Positions 34,895 through 46,518 of a DNA stretch of 64,000 nucleotides are shown here, in pieces. The stretch spans positions 5,514,501 through 5,578,500 of the forward strand of contig JAFMOC010000007.1 in NCBI GenBank assembly GCA_019802505.1. The letters are read 5' to 3'. Position 1 is the first letter of the stretch; every line of letters starts with the position of its first letter. Source of the stretch: Corydoras sp. C115. Lineage: Eukaryota > Chordata > Actinopteri > Siluriformes > Callichthyidae. Under the pieces are notes generated by a model, which was given only the letters and a program-made list of their open reading frames with translations, ran no database searches and was not told where the DNA came from. The position numbers and the translations under genes are program-made.

Positions 34895-35019
34895 AGCGGC
34901 GCACTCACGGACACGGCGGAACGCGTCGCGAGTACGAGGTTACACGGCCCCCGCAAAGAAAAATTTAAAAGAGCGCTTACCTGGGCTCTGGACTCCCCAA
35001 ATTTCCTGGCTGGTCGTTC

Positions 35020-35325
35020 TGTCACGATAGTCTACCTCGGGCTGAAGCGGTTGCGCATAGGGAGCGCAAAGCCGCCGCGTATACACGCGCTGAAGGTGCA
35101 GTGCACCACAAAACATGAGGTACAAAAGACTAAGTGACATATAACACAACGACCAGCACCGATGACAAGAAACAATGGACATAAATACAAAAAGACACCC
35201 GACCACGTGCACAAGACAAACCAATCACAAGACGACGTTAATTAACTAAACTAATAACCACTGAATGTTAATTAACGGAACAGAACTAGACTAAACACAA
35301 AACAGGTGACAGGTGCCCTAATTAG
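35020..35325 (-). mobile_element. 5' LTR of repeat-ORF LTR element
   Basis: TGTCACGATAGTCTACCTCG...ACAAAACAGGTGACAGG, colinear with the 3' LTR. Relative to it, 42 bp containing the AATAAA signal are missing, between AAG direct repeats (CTGAAG...TTAAAG). The outer edge lacks the final GCACCTGTTACA and runs into a diverged SINE, so the 5' end of the element was lost or rearranged. Just inside the LTR, sense-strand CCCAGGTAAGC looks like a splice donor. Confidence 0.8.
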
Positions 35326-35330
35326 GTGCC

Positions 35331-35590
35331 CTAATAATCATCTGCTTAATTCTCTAGTAGTGTCGCGGGGGTGGGGGTTTCCCATGTCCATTCAGGGAAG
35401 AACATTTTGATCAGTGGTTAGATACACCCAGGACAGGGCAATAATCGATCGCTGGACACACATTTACAATATAGATAGAGACAATCCATGTATTTCGGGA
35501 GGAAACATTACAACTAGGAAACATCCACATGGGCATGGGGAGAATATGAGCCCCAGCTCTAAAGAGGCAGACATGCTAAGTTTCAGTTTA
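35331..35590 (-). mobile_element. Diverged V-SINE
   Basis: The tail complement (ATCATCTGCTTAATTCTCTAG), the block GTCGCGGGGGTGGGGGTTTCCCATG, then ACACCCAGGACAGGGCAATA and CATGGGGAGAATATGAGCCC follow in SINE order on the minus strand, but with many substitutions. It is much older than the copies with intact flanking duplications. Confidence 0.7.
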
Positions 35591-35850
35591 GAGGAGAAAT
35601 TTTTATGAATTATGAATTATTATGGTTTCTTAATTTTTTATGACTGCTTATCATTTGGCCTTTAATTTCATTGCTTATTGTATTTAATGTGAATAAAAAA
35701 AATCTTATGATCTTTATTAATTAGTACCCATTTGTGATGAAAGTTGATATTACCATATCGTAAGTAGTTATTAATGTATACCTTGTCAGCATCCCAACCC
35801 TGCCCCCAGTTTCCAGGCGCCGCCATATCAAAAACAAATATGCTTCCTAA

Positions 35851-35856
<6 letters not shown>

Positions 35857-35925
<69 letters not shown>
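35857..35925. repeat. (TA)n microsatellite
   Basis: Continuous TA units directly before a SINE head. Confidence 0.95.
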
Positions 35926-35928
<3 letters not shown>

Positions 35929-36285
35929 GGGCGGCACGGTGGCTTAGTGGTTAGCACGTTCGCCTCTCAGCGCTAGGGATTCCCAGTTCGAATCCCCATC
36001 TGGGTGGAGTTTCCATGTTCTCCCCGTGTCCGCGTGGGTTTCCTCCGGGTTCTCCGGTTTCCTCCCACAGTCCAAAAACATGGATCAAGTTAATTGAGTT
36101 CTCTAAATTGCCCCATATAGAGTGTGTTTGAGTGTGTGAGTATGTTCCCAGCGATGGATTGGCGCCCTGTCCTGGGTGTATCTGCCCAGCGCTGGAGACG
36201 TTCTCCCCTGGATGGGCATGGGGAACCCCACCGCGGCCCTAATAGAGGATAAAGCGGGAGATAATGAATGAATGAATGAATATTT
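35929..36285 (+). mobile_element. V-SINE, full length
   Basis: Nearly consensus copy: GGGCGGCACGGTGGCTTAGTG at the head, a B-box-like GTTCGAATCCCC, a central TTTCCTCCGGGTTCTCCGG, and a tail of GATAATGAATGAATGAATG. It inserted at the end of a (TA)n tract, so the target duplication cannot be delimited. Confidence 0.9.
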
Positions 36286-36289
36286 ATTA

Positions 36290-37020
36290 TAAGGTTATAA
36301 CATTTTGTGGGACATATTAGTTTATGTCTTATTAGATAATTAAATTATAACATTTACTTTACTTGTGTATACAATAGTCAGTAACATATGAAGAAGCGTG
36401 ACAATTTTTGAGTAATTGCACCATGACAACACAAATGAAAAGGGTGACCATTTGAAACAAAACAGAAGAATGCATATTGCAGAATTCGAATTTGATTAAA
36501 TTGGTCCTCCTTCCTTGCCACCCACTGTTAATCAGACAATAAATCAAATGTTTATTAAACTGTATGTTGCTTCTAACGGCATTGCAGCAGAAGACATCGT
36601 CAAATGAAGGCATGATTAATGAACATGGATCCTCCAGTTGAGTAAAATCTCAGGCAGGAGACATTTCCAAAATGAATTATTACAGATTGAATCAATTTCA
36701 AGCTCTAAGTGCTTAAAATAGGGTTGCAGACAGATGGGATTTTCAGTGGATTTATTCTTTAGAACTGACACTTAATCTGACCATATCGCACAATGATCTC
36801 TGCCCTGGTGTATTTTTGAGTTTTAATGATAAGGAGAGATTTGACTTAATAATCTAATTGCCAACAAAGCTAATTTTCAAAAATATTGTTACAATTTCTG
36901 AAAATGCAAAATCCTGCAACTTACTGTATATGCCAGGTGAAATGATTAAACATTTTATTTTTTCACAATACTTTGGTCAACAGAGGATATATACTGTATA
37001 TATACTATATATATATATAT
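36290..37020. other. No gene recognised
   Basis: AT-rich DNA ending in a degenerate ATATAC/TA tract. Nothing else recognised. Confidence 0.6.
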
Positions 37021-38564
<1,544 letters not shown>

Positions 38565-38565
<1 letters not shown>

Positions 38566-38671
38566 CCCAGCGATAGATTGGTGCCCGAAACGTTTCTCCC
38601 CTGGATGGGCATGGGGAACACCACCGCGACCCTAATATAGGATAAAGCGGAAGATAATGAATGAATGAACT
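38565..38671 (+). mobile_element. V-SINE 3' fragment
   Basis: GCCCAGCGATAGATTGGTGCC, then TCCCCTGGATGGGCATGGGG and the tail GATAAAGCGGAAGATAATGA. Head and centre are missing. A 17-bp deletion removes the CTGTCCTGGGTGTATCTG block. Confidence 0.8.
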
Positions 38672-38672
38672 A

Positions 38673-38729
<57 letters not shown>
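38672..38729. repeat. (ATT)n microsatellite
   Basis: ATT trinucleotides between two SINE copies. Confidence 0.95.
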
Positions 38730-38731
<2 letters not shown>

Positions 38732-39086
38732 TTCATTCATTCATTCATTCATTATCACCCGCTTTATACTATATTAGGGTCACGGTGGGGTTCCCCATGC
38801 CCATCCAGGGGAGAACTTCTCAGGCGCTGGGCAGATACACCCAGGACAGGGCGCCAATCCATCGCTGGGCACACACTCACTCACACAGACACACTCTATA
38901 TGGGGCAATTTGGAGAACTCAGTTAACTTGATCCATGTTTTTGGGCTGTGGGAGGAAACCGGAGAACCCGGAGGAAACCCATGCGGACACGGGGAGAACA
39001 TGGAAACTCCACCCAGATGGGGATTCGAACCTGGAATCCCTAGCGCTGAGAGGCGAACGTGCTAACCTCTATGCCACCGTGCCGCC

Positions 39087-39087
<1 letters not shown>
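38730..39087 (-). mobile_element. V-SINE, full length
   Basis: Minus-strand copy from CATTCATTCATTATCACCCG (tail) to ATGCCACCGTGCCGCCC (head). It is bordered on both sides by (ATT)n, so target duplication is unreadable. Confidence 0.9.
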
Positions 39088-39147
<60 letters not shown>

Positions 39148-39160
39148 AATAATAATAAAT
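39088..39160. repeat. (ATT)n microsatellite
   Basis: ATT and then AAT trinucleotides. Confidence 0.9.
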
Positions 39161-39970
39161 ATAAACTGTGAAATACCTAAATATATTAAGATATAAATAT
39201 TAAGATATAAACTTATATCTTAATTATCTCTCCTGATAAACTGCTATTTATAGGTGGAATATTCCAACACAGTGTAGTTCTTACAATTTTAGTATTAGAT
39301 TTTTATTAAAAGGTGTTTATGTGTAATAACTGAATAAAAGTTTGTTATTGAAAACCTTTTAAGAAGATTTTAATATATGTGTATGTAAATAAAAAATAGC
39401 AGTTGTTAGTTATCTTTTATTACTTTTTTAAACTCTTATGTAAACTGTGTTTGTACATTAATATATCTTTGTCTCTAGACATTTAGTTATGGTTATATGT
39501 GGTTATATGTGGTTATATTTGGTTATATGTTTTGTCCTTTTAGAACCACAAAATAACACCATCCATCATTTAGACTATACCCTTAACCTTGTATAAACAC
39601 ATTTTTATTAAGGTTTCACATTAAGTTTTATTAAAATTTTAAATGTGGTTTAAAATGAATTTAGAATGAAAGTGTTATACGGGTGTTTTGTGTTTATTTA
39701 ACTTGATTGCTTGTGTATGTTTTTGTGCTGCATAAAAAATACCATATTCAGTCAACAGATGAAAATTTGAATCGCATATGAGCTGGCAAAGTGATCCCTC
39801 CCTCACAGTCTCTGTAAGACAGACTAGTCCCCAAGGCTGATTTGCCTTCAGGGGAACTGTGCCTTTGACACAGTTGTTTCCTCTCTGACAGAATCCAGCA
39901 ACACACTGTGACACAACCCATGGGAAAACTATGTAACGAAAGCGGAATCTACATCCAGCCAGCACAATGC

Positions 39971-40054
<84 letters not shown>

Positions 40055-40765
40055 CTGACCTTAGGTGTAGGGTTTACTCCCTACCTTTTCTTGTTATGAT
40101 ACACTGGCTGGATTTTTAAATGAATTCAAGTTTCAAGTTAATGCACACAGATTGAAACACACTGTTGCACTGTTGCACAATATTTTAATTAATGCAGCAT
40201 TATTGTTACAAATGAAAAAAAAATTATATTAAAGGTAAAAAGCATAAAGAAATAAAAATATGTGACCTAGGGTACCACTGTCTGTATATTTTAATGTTTT
40301 CCTTCTTTAAAAACAAAGTCTAAACAGTCTTTCATCACTTAGGTGGCACAGTTATCAGCATTCCTTGGTTTTCCCAGGTGCGAAAAGTCGAAGGTATTTC
40401 AGCAGTACTGTAGATTTTGAGAACCAGGGTTGACAATTATAATCATCAAAAAAAAAACATCTTTTTTAAACAAGGATCAAGGATCAAGAATCAAGACGCA
40501 AGCCAAGATAAGAAAAGCTGAGCAGTGTTACCATGTGTCTAAAACATAGAGTTTATGATTGTAAGTGGATAAAATAATATGCTGATCTGACCAAAAAAGG
40601 GTAGCAGTATGCAGATATATATAGAATAAACAAATTAAATGGAAAAGCATATGCTGGTGATTATCTTGCTGATTTCTTAGGTAAACATCACCAGTGAGAA
40701 ACATTTACCAACATTTACCATTTTTGTCTGTGTGTTTTTTTATTTTAAATTTTTATTTTTTACAG
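39161..40765 (+). other. Probable CSMD intron; no other feature except (CA)n
   Basis: AT-rich DNA upstream of the first recognised CSMD exon, with a (CA)n tract at 39974-40052. It ends in a pyrimidine-rich TTTTTATTTTTTACAG acceptor. No further exon recognised. Confidence 0.55.
39974..40052. repeat. (CA)n microsatellite
   Basis: About 38 CA units. The Cys-Val frame over its complement is not a gene. Confidence 0.95.
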
Positions 40766-40960
40766 TTCTCCCAAGTCATACATGTGGAAATCCAGGACTT
40801 ATACCAAGAGGAATAATTCATGGGACAAGATATAATATTGGAGACAAAATTCGCTACAGCTGTGTGATGGGATATGTTTTGGAGGGTCATGCTGTACTCA
40901 CTTGTATAGTAAGTCCTGGGAGTGGAGCATCATGGGACTTTCCAGCCCCATTTTGCAGAG
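40766..40960 (+). CDS. csmd1: CSMD exon A: Sushi (CCP) domain
   Basis: A 195-nt exon, phase 1 on both sides: preceded by TTTTTTACAG and followed by GTAAGA. It encodes SHTCGNPGLIPRGIIHGTR, IGDKIRYSCVMGYVLEG, LTCIVSPG and WDFPAPFCR. Four cysteines (TCG, YSC, LTC, FCR) and the Gly/Trp positions fit a complete Sushi/CCP domain, which usually takes ~60 residues and often one phase 1-1 exon. Family knowledge: CSMD proteins are very large single-pass membrane proteins of alternating CUB and Sushi domains, expressed in the nervous system and able to restrain complement. The sequence resembles the first Sushi domain of CSMD1 more than I recall for CSMD2 or CSMD3, notably IVSPG.GASWDFPAPFC. An alignment would settle the paralogue. 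The exon is intact. Confidence 0.85.
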
Positions 40961-41869
<909 letters not shown>

Positions 41870-42016
41870 TGTCACGTGCGCTGATAGTGCGTAGTAACAA
41901 AAAGAACGCAGTCCAATGTTCAAAAGCAAAATACTATTTAATGAACAAAAAGCGACCTCCAAAGTATATAAAGTGGAACAAAAAACAAAACAGTAACACA
42001 AAAAGGAGGCGAGCTG
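41870..42016 (-). mobile_element. Partial 3' LTR of Gypsy copy 1
   Basis: TGTCACGTGCGCTGATAGTG to AGGCGAGCTG matches the first ~145 bp of the other LTR copies in plus-strand order. It then jumps to integrase sequence (ATCCCACAATGCAAAAGG) with only 1 bp of shared sequence at the joint. Confidence 0.85.
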
Positions 42017-42548
42017 ATCCCACAATGCAAAAGGTGGTTGGAATCCCAACACACACTGAAACGGGGTCAGCCCGGTAGCGGAATGACGGAGGGAATTCTG
42101 CGTGATCTCTGACCAAGGAAGAAACAAGCCCAATCCGAAGCATTGTTCCAAGCAAAGATACGAAGGAACTTCCCCAGCTCTTTAATTTATTTTAATTAGC
42201 TCTCTTGCACAATCCATTACTCTCAGGGTGATAGCCGGAAGTAAGACTGACCGTGGTACCCAATTTTTCAGAAAAGGCCCACTAGACCGCGGAAGTAAAC
42301 TGAGGGCCCCTGTCAGACAGGATATTCTCTGGTATGCTGAAGATAGGGAAACGATGGGTAAACAGAAGCTCTGCAGTCTGAAGAGCTGAAGGAAGTTCCG
42401 CCAAGTGCCGCACGAGAAAAATGATCAATGAGGGTAACCACTGTGGTGAACCCCTCGAAGCGGGCAAATCCGTAACGAAATCAATGGCCACGTGGGACCA
42501 AGGACGCGAAGGCACCGGCAAGGGGTTGAGCTTACCAGCGGGTAACAC
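42017..42548 (-). pseudogene. Gypsy integrase core (partial)
   Basis: The frame begins AGKLNPLPVPSRPWSHVAI then DFVTDLPASRG, the first catalytic Asp region. It continues with ENILSDRGPQFTSAV, the second Asp region. Other frames continue with SLRHSATGLTPFQCVLGF, the segment beyond the catalytic Glu (the expected NG.TER.NQ.LE region is disrupted). At least one frameshift splits the core. The N-terminal HHCC and C-terminal chromodomain are deleted. Confidence 0.85.
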
Positions 42549-42566
42549 CTTAATGGTTGGATCCCA

Positions 42567-43620
42567 TTAACCAATGCCGCCACTCCTCCAACGCAATCTT
42601 AATAGCCAGCAACTCCCTGTCCCCAATGCTATATTTGCATTCAGTAGGAGACAACTTCCTGGACAGAAACGCAACTGGATGACGACGGGAAGATGACTCT
42701 GGTCCCTGAGAGAGGACAGCCTGTTAGATAGCCTGTTAGAAGACGCATCCACCTCCACGAAAAACCGAGAATCAGGATCTGGGTGGGCTAAAACAGGAGC
42801 CGACACAAAACAAGCTTTGAGGTCAGCGAACGCCTGCTCTGCTCTCTGGTTCCAATGAAGGTGCTTAGGTTTCCCCTGTAAAAGATTGGTGAGAGGTAAG
42901 GCCAAGGAACTGAAACGACGAATAAATTTACAGTAGAAGTTAGCAAATCCCAGAAAATGTTTTTTAATTCCTTGACCGTACTCGGTGCTGGCCACTCTAC
43001 CACAGCCTGGACCATACTCGGGTCCATCTGTAACCTCTTGGCCGAAACAATGTAGCCCAAAAATGATATTTGTTGTTGGTGAAACCATAAGCACGTACCA
43101 TAAGCTGGTTTTGAAGCAGATGCCGAAGGACAGTGGTAACGTGATGACGATGCGTGGTAAGATTGGGTGAAAAGATAAGAATGTCATCAAGGTAGACCAG
43201 GACGAACTTCTCTAAAAAATCCCGTAAGACTTCATTAATAAATGCCTGGAAAACACCAGGAGCATTGGTAAGACCAAAAGGCAGGACCAGGTACTCATAC
43301 TGCCTAGAAGAGGTAACAAACGCAGTCTTCCACTCATCGCCCTCTCGAATAAGTATCAAATTATAAGCATTTCGAAGGTCCAATTTAGAAAGAACAGTGG
43401 CTCCCTTCAACCTTTCTAACGCAGAGGGAACTAATGGCAATGGGTAAGCCAACCTGCGGGTAGCCTGATTAAGCACCCGATAGTCAATACAGGGCCACAA
43501 CGAGGAATCCTTCTTGGGTACAAAAAAAAATCCAGATGTGTGAATATATCCGATTCCTCGATATATTCACACATAGCCCTACTCTCAGATTGAGTTAAGG
43601 GATATGGACTTACACGAGGT
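42567..43620 (-). pseudogene. Gypsy reverse transcriptase and RNase H
   Basis: RT fragment VLNQATRRLAYPLPLVPSAL then ATVLSKLDLRNAYNLI, YLVLPFGLTNAPGVFQAF and FVLVYLDDILIFS with an intact YLDD. The upstream FFFVPKKD-type motif is split by a frameshift near 43520, where a short ATATATCGAGG-like inverted duplication sits. After about 43000 the frame shifts into connection sequence and RNase H-like AFADLKACFVSAPVLAHPD followed by RFFVEVDASS, the first acidic residue region. It is followed by a small SNRLSNRLS duplication. Inactive. Confidence 0.9.
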
Positions 43621-43887
43621 AGTTTGGCCCCCCCTCAATAAGATCAATTGCACAATCTAACACACGGTGAGGAGGAAGTGTGGAAAATGTGGAGGAACCA
43701 AATACCTGTGCCAGTTCCAAGTAGTCAGATGGGACACCGCTAGGAAGCTCCGGAAGGGTTAGTACCTTAGGGCGCAGCCTGGGCAGAGGGGGGTGCAGAC
43801 AATGAGCGAAGAAATATGGAGACCAATTGGTAATATCCCGAGAAGCCCAAGAGATGGCTGGATCATGCCGCTGAAGCCAAGGTAACC

Positions 43888-44322
43888 TTAAAATGAGAGG
43901 AAAGGAAGGAGAAGAAATAAGTAGAAACGATTCTCAGTGTGAAGAGCACTCACAGACAATTTACAAGACAATGTGGAATGTGAAATAGTACCAGGGTGCA
44001 GCTGGCGACCATCAGCGGAACTAACCCGGATGGAATGCGCAAGTTTAGTTATAGGAATACCCCACTTATCAGCAAAAGCAGAATCCAAAAAATTCCCTTC
44101 AGCCCCAGAGTCCAGTAATGCAGTGGTAGAAATACATTTTTCTAAGAATGTTAAGTTAACAGGTAGTAAAAAAGGTTGTTGTAAATGAAAAGTGCTCACC
44201 ACCTCAGAATCCTTGGAAGAGGTAATGGCCCTAAGTCTAGTGGCCGAAGCACGACCCCTAGTGGAAGGACAAGTGGGACATTGGTCCAACAAATGATCAT
44301 TTCCACCACAATATAAACACAA
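43888..44322 (-). pseudogene. Gypsy nucleocapsid knuckle and aspartic protease
   Basis: CLYCGGNDHLLDQC is a complete CCHC zinc knuckle (C-X2-C-X4-H-X4-C). About 70 residues on, TTALLDSGAEGNFLDSAFA carries the DSGA active-site motif of retroviral-type proteases. The frame ends at 43888 within the protease domain after a shift. Confidence 0.9.
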
Positions 44323-44325
44323 ACG

Positions 44326-45137
44326 TCAACGGATGCAACGACTCCTCTCACTAGCAGAAAGCCGAATAGACTCCACCTGCATAGGAGTCTCCAAATCCGC
44401 TGTAGAAGCAGTAGCTGCGGCCGTGGAGCACGGAAACGAGGACTGTCCCTTCTTAGATTGCCAGAGTTGATCCAACCGAATAGTAGTAGTGATGAGATCG
44501 GAGAGAGACATGCCCTCTTCCTTAAAAAATAGCTCCTCAGCAAGCTCTTTTTTTAATCCCGAGCGGTAAACTACCATAAAGACCGGCTCGTTCCAGCCGC
44601 TATGAGCCGCAAGCGTCTGGAACTCCCGCACGTAGTCGGCGACGGATCGGGTTCCTTGTTTAAATTCAAACAGGAGATCTCCAAATGCACGTCCCTTACA
44701 TGGGTGAAAAAACGTGCTGCGAAAACGTTCCATAAACAGTGCGAAGTTGCTGGATTCGTCAGTACGAGCACCCGGCCCCGTAAACGAGAGATGACGAAGG
44801 CAATCTTCTGTTCATCCGTCGCCGGGGGACGATTGGCGAAGTAAAAAGAGCATTGTAGAAGGAATAGCTCACATACTTCTGGATCTCCATCATAACGTTC
44901 CGGTTCCGCTACAGGAAAAGGCGAGGAAGACGTATCGGCTGCCGCGGCAGTGTTGGTAGAACTCCCGGTGTCCGATGGAGTGGTGTTTTGAGAAAATCCC
45001 TGTTCCAGTCGGGTTTGCCGATCCATAAGCGCACTCATAGCACGAGTAAGCTTGCTAATCTCCTTCCGAAGCTCCCCCAAAAAACGTCCCTGCTCGCGTA
45101 GCGCGAGGGACGGGTCCGTGGGATTAGCCGGATGCAT
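44326..45137 (-). pseudogene. Gypsy gag (two frames)
   Basis: The frame starts MHPANPTDPSLALREQGRFL, has an N-terminal coiled-coil-like stretch (ELRKEISKLTRAMSALMDRQ), then VAEPERYDGDPEVCELFLL and QKIAFVISRLRGR, the start of the capsid. A frameshift near 44740 moves the rest to another frame: AFGDLLFEFKQGTRSVADYV and FQTLAAHSGWNEP, then ELFFKEEGMSLSDLI. Together they make a nearly full-length Gag of fish chromodomain Gypsy type. Confidence 0.85.
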
Positions 45138-45153
45138 ATATGGTGTTGGTTAC

Positions 45154-45618
45154 TATCACATGCCACGATAGTGCGTAGTAACAAAAAGAACGCAGTCCAA
45201 TATTCAAAACCAAAATACTATTTAATGAACAAAAAGCGACCTCCAACGTAAATAAAGCGGAACAAAAAACAAAAAACAAACACAAAAAGGAGGCGAGCTG
45301 GCCAGATGTCAGTAGAAACGACAGCGTAACCCGCGATGAAGACAATCGCCATAGCCGTCGCGATGGAGAGCAAACAACAATGCAGAGCGCTTAGTCCTGA
45401 AACGGGAATCACACAAGGAGAGTTAGGCAACGAGAACCAACGCGATGAACAAGCACAACAGACGGACTGAAATAGGAAGTAGGAGGTGACCAAAAATAGG
45501 AAACCGGAATCAGAATTCCGGTGACCTGGAGCAAGATCGCGTCTGCGCAAGACCGCCCACAGAACCACCACCAGGTGACGTAGAAGAGACGCTAGAGGGA
45601 GCAGTGTACAAGGTGTAC
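45154..45618 (-). mobile_element. 5' LTR of Gypsy copy 1
   Basis: TATCACATGCCACGATAGTG to about GAGGGAGCAGTGTACAAG, colinear with the LTRs at 41870 and 62224 (shared blocks AAAAAGAACGCAGTCCAAT, AACAAAAAGCGACCTCCAA and CACAAAAAGGAGGCGAGCTG). The outer edge is uncertain by ~30 bp and no target duplication was found. Confidence 0.75.
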
Positions 45619-46310
45619 AAGGTGTAAAAGGGCCCTTTATAGCCAGTATGACCATATAATATGCGGTGGAGGTGAAGGGGCAGTAAACAAGTACAGCAAA
45701 AATAGGTCAAAACTACAGCATAAAACTAAGAAAAATGAATACAAAGCAGAGTGTAAAACAAAGCTAGACAAATGCAAAAATCTTCCAGAAAGATAAAACT
45801 TCAGAGCCCAATAACCATAGACCAATCACAAACAAGAAGCAATTAAATGGGTTAGAAAATGGGGTTGGCTCATACCACCTTAAACATGCTTGGAATAATG
45901 GGTTCAGTTCTAACAGAGGGAATATTTTATAAGCAAATTGGCATTAAAAATGGCCAGTTATATTAATATAAATCAGCTTTGCTTTGGAGCTATGTGCAAG
46001 TTAGTGACTTGTAAAGTATGTCACACACTGGTAGCTGGAGGAATAAATTTGACTAAATACTTGACAACTGTGAAAAATGTGGCTTATGTACAAAACTAAA
46101 TAATTTGGGATGGATTTAGTAATTAAACCAGAGGAAAGGGTCTCAGTTGTGTTATTTTGTTATGTAATGGAATGCTACAGATCTTGATTATTTTTGCACG
46201 TCTTGCTGTAAATGAAAGCAAAAATGAAAATATTCCCTGGGTCACGCAGACTTTGCATATAACTGTCTATATGTGTTTAATTACAGCTTGTGATGTTTTG
46301 TTTTGTCCAG
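45619..46310 (+). other. CSMD intron, right part
   Basis: AT-rich intron DNA ending in the acceptor TGTTTTGTTTTGTCCAG. Nothing else recognised. Confidence 0.7.
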
Positions 46311-46518
46311 CTGAAGGAACATGTGGGGGCACATTAAGAGGGACAACAGGGACAATATCTAGTCCTCACTTCCCCTCGGAGTATGAAAACAATGCAGACT
46401 GTACTTGGAGCATTTTGGCTGAACCTGGAGACACAATTGCCTTGGTCTTCACTGACTTTCAGCTAGAGGACAGATATGACTTTCTGGAGATCAGTGGCAC
46501 AGAAGCACCATCGATATG
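46311..46518 (+). CDS. csmd1: CSMD exon B: first part of CUB domain
   Basis: A 208-nt exon, acceptor TTTTGTCCAG and donor GTAAGT. It enters in phase 1 (G|CT makes Ala) and leaves in phase 2 (TG|G makes Trp with the next exon). It encodes AEGTCGGTLRGTTGTISSPH, FPSEYENNADCTWSILAEPG and DTIALVFTDFQLEDRYDF, then LEISGTEAPSIW. The two cysteines (TCG, DCTW), the PHFPSEYENNADC motif and the Y-D-F strand are typical of CUB domains, including the acidic residues used for calcium binding. It follows the Sushi exon in frame. Intact. Confidence 0.9.

Larger units (their letters stand above)
41870..45618 (-). mobile_element. Gypsy retrotransposon copy 1, internally deleted
   Basis: Order on the minus strand: 5' LTR (45618-45154), gag (45137 to ~44330), zinc knuckle and protease (44322-43888), RT (~43620-42990), RNase H (to ~42567), integrase core (42548-42017), then a partial 3' LTR (42016-41870). 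Two deletions are clear by comparison with the copy at the right edge of the window. One near 42551 fuses RNase H to the integrase core, losing the tether and integrase zinc-binding region. The other, at 42016/42017, fuses the integrase directly into the LTR, losing the integrase C-terminus and chromodomain. It lies in a CSMD intron, opposite to the gene. Frames are also broken, so it is inactive. Confidence 0.9.

Noticed and set aside
39675..40049. 124-codon minus-strand frame with a Cys-Val run
   Set aside because: It starts in a (CA)n microsatellite, and the rest has no recognisable domain.
45218..45655. 145-codon minus-strand frame; similar ones at 62149-62607
   Set aside because: Both lie inside Gypsy LTRs, which are noncoding; similarity between them reflects the shared LTR.
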